A DNA stretch of 9,888 bases, taken from NCBI GenBank assembly GCA_018262135.1, contig JAGTSD010000038.1, positions 1-9,888 of the forward strand. The letters are read 5' to 3'. The position numbers and the translations under genes are program-made. The notes under the pieces are model-generated. The model saw only the letters and a program-made list of their open reading frames with translations. It searched no databases and had not been told where the DNA came from. Positions 6,678-9,888 of this stretch are shown here, piece after piece (the stretch's first letter is position 1; every line of letters starts with the position of its first letter). The DNA comes from Pseudomonadota bacterium (GTDB taxonomy: Bacteria; Pseudomonadota; Gammaproteobacteria; Competibacterales; Competibacteraceae).

Positions 6678-7538
6678 ATGCCCGACGCCCCCGATATCGA
6701 TCTAGCCGCCCTGGTGGAGCCGGTTCAGGCCATCGCCCGGGAGGCAGGGCGTCGCATTCTGGAGGTCTACGCTGGCGGTTTCAGCGTCACCGAGAAAGCC
6801 GATCAGAGTCCGGTCACCGAGGCCGACTTCGCTGCTCACCGCTGCATCCTGCGCGGCCTGACGCAACTGACCCCCGGCATCCCGATCCTGTCCGAGGAAG
6901 CGGCCGACGTCAGTTTCGCCGAACGCAGCCAGTGGGAATGGCTGTGGCTGGTGGACCCGCTCGACGGCACCCGCGAGTTTATCCAGCGCAGCGATGAATT
7001 TTCGGTCAACATCGCTTTGATCCATCGCCATGAAGCGGTGTTCGGGCTGATTCTGCCGCCGGTCGGCGCCGTCGGCTATTACGCCTGGCGCGGCGGTGGC
7101 GCCTTCAAGCAACCGGGCGGCCAGGCCCCCCAACGCATCCGGGCCACGCGGGTTTGTCATTACCCGGTGCGCGTGGTCAGCAGTTGGGGTTCCTATCGCA
7201 CCCGGCGCCTGCAGGATTATCTGAGCCAGCTTGGCCCGCACCGGCACATCCCGCTGGGCGGCGCGTTGAAATCCTGCCTGATTGCCGAGGGCGCGGCCGA
7301 TCTCTACCCGCGCTTTGGCCCGACCGGCGAATGGGATACCGCCGCCGCCCAGATCCTTCTGGAGGAAGCGGGCGGCTATCTGACCGATACCCAGTTCCGG
7401 CCATTGCGCTACAACGCCCGGCCGGTCCTGATCAATCCCGATTTTTTCGCCTTCGGCGACGCCACCCACGACTGGTCGCGGTACATGCCGCCCCCACAGC
7501 ATCCACGCGGGCGGCCGCTGTCCCTGCCCAGCCATTAA
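6678..7538 (+). CDS. cysQ: 3'(2'),5'-bisphosphate nucleotidase
   Basis: CysQ hydrolyses 3'-phosphoadenosine 5'-phosphate (PAP) to AMP, removing the toxic by-product of PAPS-dependent sulfate reduction. The 286-residue product belongs to the inositol-monophosphatase-like, Mg-dependent, Li-sensitive family. Visible: DQSPVTEAD (42-50), the metal-binding pair in ILSEEAA (E73, E74), motif A LVDPLDGTREFI (91-102) with D93 and D96, and motif B GEWDTAAAQILLEEAGG (217-233) with D220. ALKSCLIAEGAADLYPRFG (196-214) is the CysQ-type substrate region. The ATG at 6678 is chosen because the conserved fold begins about ten residues later; the frame is open back to 6600 but that part is unconserved and crosses the likely promoter. 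The product is slightly longer than E. coli CysQ (246) through N- and C-terminal extensions. zapE follows after 24 bp. Confidence 0.94.
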   Translation: MPDAPDIDLAALVEPVQAIAREAGRRILEVYAGGFSVTEKADQSPVTEADFAAHRCILRGLTQLTPGIPILSEEAADVSFAERSQWEWLWLVDPLDGTREFIQRSDEFSVNIALIHRHEAVFGLILPPVGAVGYYAWRGGGAFKQPGGQAPQRIRATRVCHYPVRVVSSWGSYRTRRLQDYLSQLGPHRHIPLGGALKSCLIAEGAADLYPRFGPTGEWDTAAAQILLEEAGGYLTDTQFRPLRYNARPVLINPDFFAFGDATHDWSRYMPPPQHPRGRPLSLPSH

Positions 7539-7562
7539 AACTACACGCTGTCGAGTACCGCC

Positions 7563-8678
7563 ATGCCCTACGAACGCTATCGCCGCGATTTGCAACGGGA
7601 AGGTTTCCAGCACGATCCCGCCCAGGAGCGGGCCGTCCTGTACCTGCAGAAGATTTACGACCAACTGATGGCCCAGCCGGAGCCGGCCACCGCCAAAAAG
7701 CCAGGGTTGTTCGCCCGGCTGGTCGGGCGCGACCAGTCTCCCGCCGCGAGTGGCAGCCCCGCCGTGCGTGGGCTGTATCTCTGGGGCGGCGTGGGGCGCG
7801 GCAAAACCTATTTGGTGGATACCTTCTTCGACGCCCTGCCGCTGGAACGCAAGCAGCGCATCCACTTTCATAGTTTCATGCGGTCGGTACATGCCGAGTT
7901 GAAGCAACTGCAACACCAGCAGGAGCCGCTGCGCATCGTCGCCCGCCGTTTCGCTGAAAGGGCGCGGGTGATCTGCCTGGATGAATTCTTCGTATCCGAC
8001 ATCACCGACGCCATGCTGCTCTACGGCCTGCTGAAGGAATTGTTCGCCTGTGGCGTCACCCTGATCACCACCTCCAACATCGAGCCGGACGGCCTGTACA
8101 AGGACGGTTTGCAGCGCGCCCGTTTCCTGCCGGCCATTGACTTGCTTAAGCAGAACGTGGATGTGCTGAACGTGGACGGCGGCGTGGACTACCGGCTGCG
8201 TTACCTGGAAAAAGCCGAGATTTACCATTGTCCACTGGACGACAAGGCCGAGCAGATTCTGGAAGATGCTTTCACCCATATCGCGCCGGAACCAGGTCAC
8301 CGGGGCGGCGACATAGAAATCGAGGGTCGGTTTATCCCCACCCTGCGCGAAGCGGACGGCATCGTCTGGTTCAACTTCCGGGCGATCTGCGACGGGCCAC
8401 GCGGCACCGCCGACTACATCGAAGTCGCCCGCTGTTATCACACCGTGCTGATCTCCAACGTCCCGGTCATGGACTGGCAGATGGAGAATCAGGCGCGACG
8501 CTTCGTCAACCTGGTGGACGAATTCTACGACCGGGGCGTCAAGCTGTTCCTGTCCGCCGCCGCCCCAGTATTGGAGCTTTACACCGGCGAGAAGCTCAAA
8601 TTCGAGTTCCAGCGCACCGTCAGCCGCTTGCAGGAAATGCAGTCGCACGAGTACCTGGAACGGCCGCATTTGCCGTAG
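7563..8678 (+). CDS. zapE: Cell division protein ZapE (AFG1-family ATPase)
   Basis: ZapE is a cytoplasmic P-loop ATPase of the AFG1/LACE1 family that joins the division ring late in constriction and affects FtsZ bundling in E. coli. The 371-residue product has the family's length (E. coli 375). Walker A is GGVGRGKT (75-82) within LYLWGGVGRGKTYLVDTFF; HFHSFMRSVH (101-110) is a family hallmark; Walker B is VICLDEFFVSDITDAM (136-151, D140 and E141); the sensor region is LITTSNIEPDGLYKDGLQR (167-185, N172). The C-terminal half keeps WFNFRAICDGPRGTADYIE and LVDEFYDRGVKL. The start at 7563 (MPYERYRRDL) gives the expected N-terminus, with only GAG about 8 nt upstream as a weak ribosome site. Probably co-transcribed with cysQ. 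It converges on the hprA-like gene with a 3-bp gap and no visible terminator. Confidence 0.95.
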   Translation: MPYERYRRDLQREGFQHDPAQERAVLYLQKIYDQLMAQPEPATAKKPGLFARLVGRDQSPAASGSPAVRGLYLWGGVGRGKTYLVDTFFDALPLERKQRIHFHSFMRSVHAELKQLQHQQEPLRIVARRFAERARVICLDEFFVSDITDAMLLYGLLKELFACGVTLITTSNIEPDGLYKDGLQRARFLPAIDLLKQNVDVLNVDGGVDYRLRYLEKAEIYHCPLDDKAEQILEDAFTHIAPEPGHRGGDIEIEGRFIPTLREADGIVWFNFRAICDGPRGTADYIEVARCYHTVLISNVPVMDWQMENQARRFVNLVDEFYDRGVKLFLSAAAPVLELYTGEKLKFEFQRTVSRLQEMQSHEYLERPHLP

Positions 8679-8681
8679 GCG

Positions 8682-9638
8682 TTATCCAACCACCCGCACC
8701 GGCGTTCCAGTCAGAAATCCCTGAACGTTCTCCGCCAGTTGCCCGACCAGGCGCTGGCGCGACTCACGGCTGCCCCAAGCGCAGTGTGGGGTGACGATCA
8801 GGTTGGGGATATCCGGCGCCAGCAGCGGATTGCCGTTCACCGGCGGCTCCAGGCTCAGCACATCCACCCCCGCCCCACCCAGCGCGCCCCGGCGCAACGC
8901 GTCGGCCAGCAGCGCCTCGTCCACCAGTCCGCCCCGGGCGGTGTTGATCAGGATGGCGTCGCGCCGCATCAGCGCCAGTTCCCACGCACCGATCAACCCG
9001 CGCGTCGCCGGCGTCAGCGGGCAATGCAGACTGAGCACGTCCACTTGCGGCAGCAACGCCGGCAGCGGCATCCGATCCGCCAGGGCCTCCACCGTGCCAG
9101 GCCGCTGGGCGACCAGCACCCGCATTCCGAACACCTCGGCTACCCGCGCCACACCCCGGCCCAGTTCGCCGTAACCGACGATGCCCAGGGTCTTGCCGGC
9201 CAGTTCGCGGATCGGGAAATCCAGCAGGCAGAATTGACTGGCCCGCTGCCAGCGGCCGTCGCGCACCGCCTGCTGGTAATCCGGCCAGCGCGTGCAGAGC
9301 CCCAGCAGCAGCGCGAAGACGTGCTGAACCACCGCCGGGGTGACGTGGCCCCGGCAGTTGCAGACGGTAACGCCCCGGGCCGCCGCCGCTTCCAGATCTA
9401 CGTTGTTGACGCCGGTAGCGGCAATGACGATCAACTTCAGGCGCGGCGCCTGCTGGATCGCGGCGGCGTCCAGCATCACCTTGTTGCTGATGACCACTTC
9501 GGCGGCTTCAATCCGTGCGGCAACTTCAGCGGGCGCGGTGGCCGGGTAATAGCGCAGGTCCGGCAGGACGCGCTCCAGGCCGTTGAAATCGAGATCGCCG
9601 TGGTCCAGCGAATCCCGGTCGAGAAAGACGCTCAGCAT
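8682..9638 (-). CDS. hprA: D-2-hydroxyacid dehydrogenase (glycerate dehydrogenase / hydroxypyruvate reductase-like)
   Basis: The 318-residue product is a D-isomer-specific 2-hydroxyacid dehydrogenase, most like the glycerate dehydrogenase/hydroxypyruvate reductase group. The Rossmann glycine motif is GIVGYGELGRGVA (152-164). The catalytic triad is visible: R235 in INTARGGLVDE, E264 in SLEPP, and H285 in TPHCAWGSRESRQR. IAATGVNNVDLEAAAARGV (72-90) is the substrate-loop region. The start at 9638 (MLSVFLDRDSLDHGDLDF) is supported by GGAGG ten nt upstream (9649-9653 on the plus strand reads CCTCC) and by the family's usual length (~315); the frame runs on to 9707 but that extension is Ser/Lys-rich and unconserved. 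The residue after strand 2, where NAD enzymes carry Asp, lies in VLVAQRPG, with no acid, so NADP(H) use is possible. The exact substrate is uncertain; the symbol is tentative. Confidence 0.85.
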   Translation of the reverse strand: MLSVFLDRDSLDHGDLDFNGLERVLPDLRYYPATAPAEVAARIEAAEVVISNKVMLDAAAIQQAPRLKLIVIAATGVNNVDLEAAAARGVTVCNCRGHVTPAVVQHVFALLLGLCTRWPDYQQAVRDGRWQRASQFCLLDFPIRELAGKTLGIVGYGELGRGVARVAEVFGMRVLVAQRPGTVEALADRMPLPALLPQVDVLSLHCPLTPATRGLIGAWELALMRRDAILINTARGGLVDEALLADALRRGALGGAGVDVLSLEPPVNGNPLLAPDIPNLIVTPHCAWGSRESRQRLVGQLAENVQGFLTGTPVRVVG

Positions 9639-9795
9639 GATGAGGGAACCTCCACTAGACTGTCGCTTACGTGTAGCTTTTGACTGGTTCGAGGAAGCAA
9701 AGACCAAACGCCAGTTACCTTCCCCAAGCCGGGACGCGGACGCACTCTACAAGCTGTCCGGTCACCGCTATTGGCGACCTGATTCAGGCTCCTCT
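9639..9795. promoter_or_regulatory. Intergenic region upstream of the hprA-like gene
   Basis: These 157 bp separate the stop of the window-edge gene from the hprA-like start; both genes are on the minus strand. Apart from the GGAGG ribosome site at 9649-9653 and the hairpin at 9760-9779, I see no recognisable operator. Minus-strand TTGCTT near 9694-9699 is a possible -35, but the spacing to any -10-like hexamer is poor. The plus-strand open frame crossing this gap (ending at 9834) has no family resemblance. Confidence 0.3.
9760..9779. other. Imperfect hairpin after the window-edge gene
   Basis: GGTCACCGCTATTGGCGACC can pair GGTC with GACC and CCG with TGG around a CTAT loop, with one mismatch. 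It lies 16 bp past the stop of the minus-strand partial gene, but no T-run follows on either strand, so it is at best a weak terminator or pause site. Confidence 0.2.
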
Positions 9796-9888
9796 TCACT
9801 CATCGTGCGAGGGCTCCGAATGGCGCTGGCGTGACGGATTGGGCGGGTTCATCGCCTGTTCGTACCACTTGAACATCTCGGAGAAAAA
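9796..9888 (-). CDS. C-terminal end of an unrecognised protein (gene starts beyond the window)
   Basis: Read on the minus strand from the window edge, one frame is open for 30 codons and ends at TGA (9796-9798). It begins FFSEMFKWYEQAMNPP and ends with a polar tail rich in Ser, Arg, His and Glu (SRQRHSEPSHDE). I do not recognise the family. The amphipathic start followed by a disordered-looking tail fits the end of a larger soluble or peripheral protein. The frame could also be chance, since only 30 codons are visible. If real, it lies upstream of and co-directional with the hprA-like gene. Confidence 0.4.
   Translation of the reverse strand, partial: FFSEMFKWYEQAMNPPNPSRQRHSEPSHDE

Noticed and set aside
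6702..8669. A 655-codon open frame on the minus strand covering cysQ and zapE.
   Set aside because: It is antisense to two well-conserved genes and even crosses the gap between them. Its composition (Gln, His, Val, Gly rich, no recognisable motif) is what the opposite strand of GC-rich codons gives.
9690..9790. GGTTCGA near 9688 suggested a tRNA T-arm.
   Set aside because: No acceptor stem, anticodon arm or D-arm can be folded around it.

Overview
The window looks like an ordinary housekeeping stretch of a GC-rich gammaproteobacterial chromosome. The evidence is the gene set itself: a short membrane DgkA, Tpx, a YrfG-type GMP/IMP nucleotidase, CysQ, ZapE and a BioC-type biotin operon all have their closest remembered relatives in that class. 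Neighbouring proteobacteria cannot be excluded without a database search. Almost all of the sequence is coding. I see no rRNA, tRNA, CRISPR array, insertion sequence or phage gene.

Layout: (1) positions 1-168 hold the 3' end of a thiol peroxidase gene (tpx, + strand). (2) Positions 176-338 hold what appears to be an internally deleted relic of gcvPB (glycine decarboxylase subunit 2): its first ~27 codons are joined, out of frame, to its last ~25 codons. (3) dgkA (345-707, +) follows at once and converges on, and overlaps by 41 bp, the end of the biotin operon. (4) Positions 667-5650 on the minus strand are a tight five-gene operon transcribed bioB-bioA-bioF-bioC-bioD, with ATGA stop/start overlaps at bioA/bioF and bioC/bioD and a 26-nt overlap at bioF/bioC. 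(5) A 254-bp, less GC-rich leader (5651-5904) separates bioB from a minus-strand HAD nucleotidase (yrfG-like, 5905-6570). (6) A 107-bp divergent gap leads to cysQ (6678-7538) and zapE (7563-8678) on the plus strand. (7) A D-2-hydroxyacid dehydrogenase (hprA-like, 8682-9638, -) converges on zapE with a 3-bp gap. (8) A 157-bp gap and the last 30 codons of an unrecognised minus-strand gene close the window.

How the genes work together: the bio operon carries both ends of the pathway. BioC methylates malonyl-ACP to open the pimeloyl route through fatty-acid synthesis. BioF, BioA, BioD and BioB then build the two rings from pimeloyl-ACP. The step between, removal of the methyl ester (BioH, BioG, BioJ, BioK, BioV and similar esterases), has no gene here and must be encoded elsewhere. 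CysQ recycles the 3',5'-bisphosphate nucleotide left by sulfate assimilation. The YrfG-like enzyme dephosphorylates purine monophosphates, and ZapE is a division-associated ATPase.

I did not find a convincing undescribed system. The points most worth a second look are the gcvPB relic, the esterase-less operon with bioA inside it, and the bioB leader with a short ORF that runs into the bioB start.
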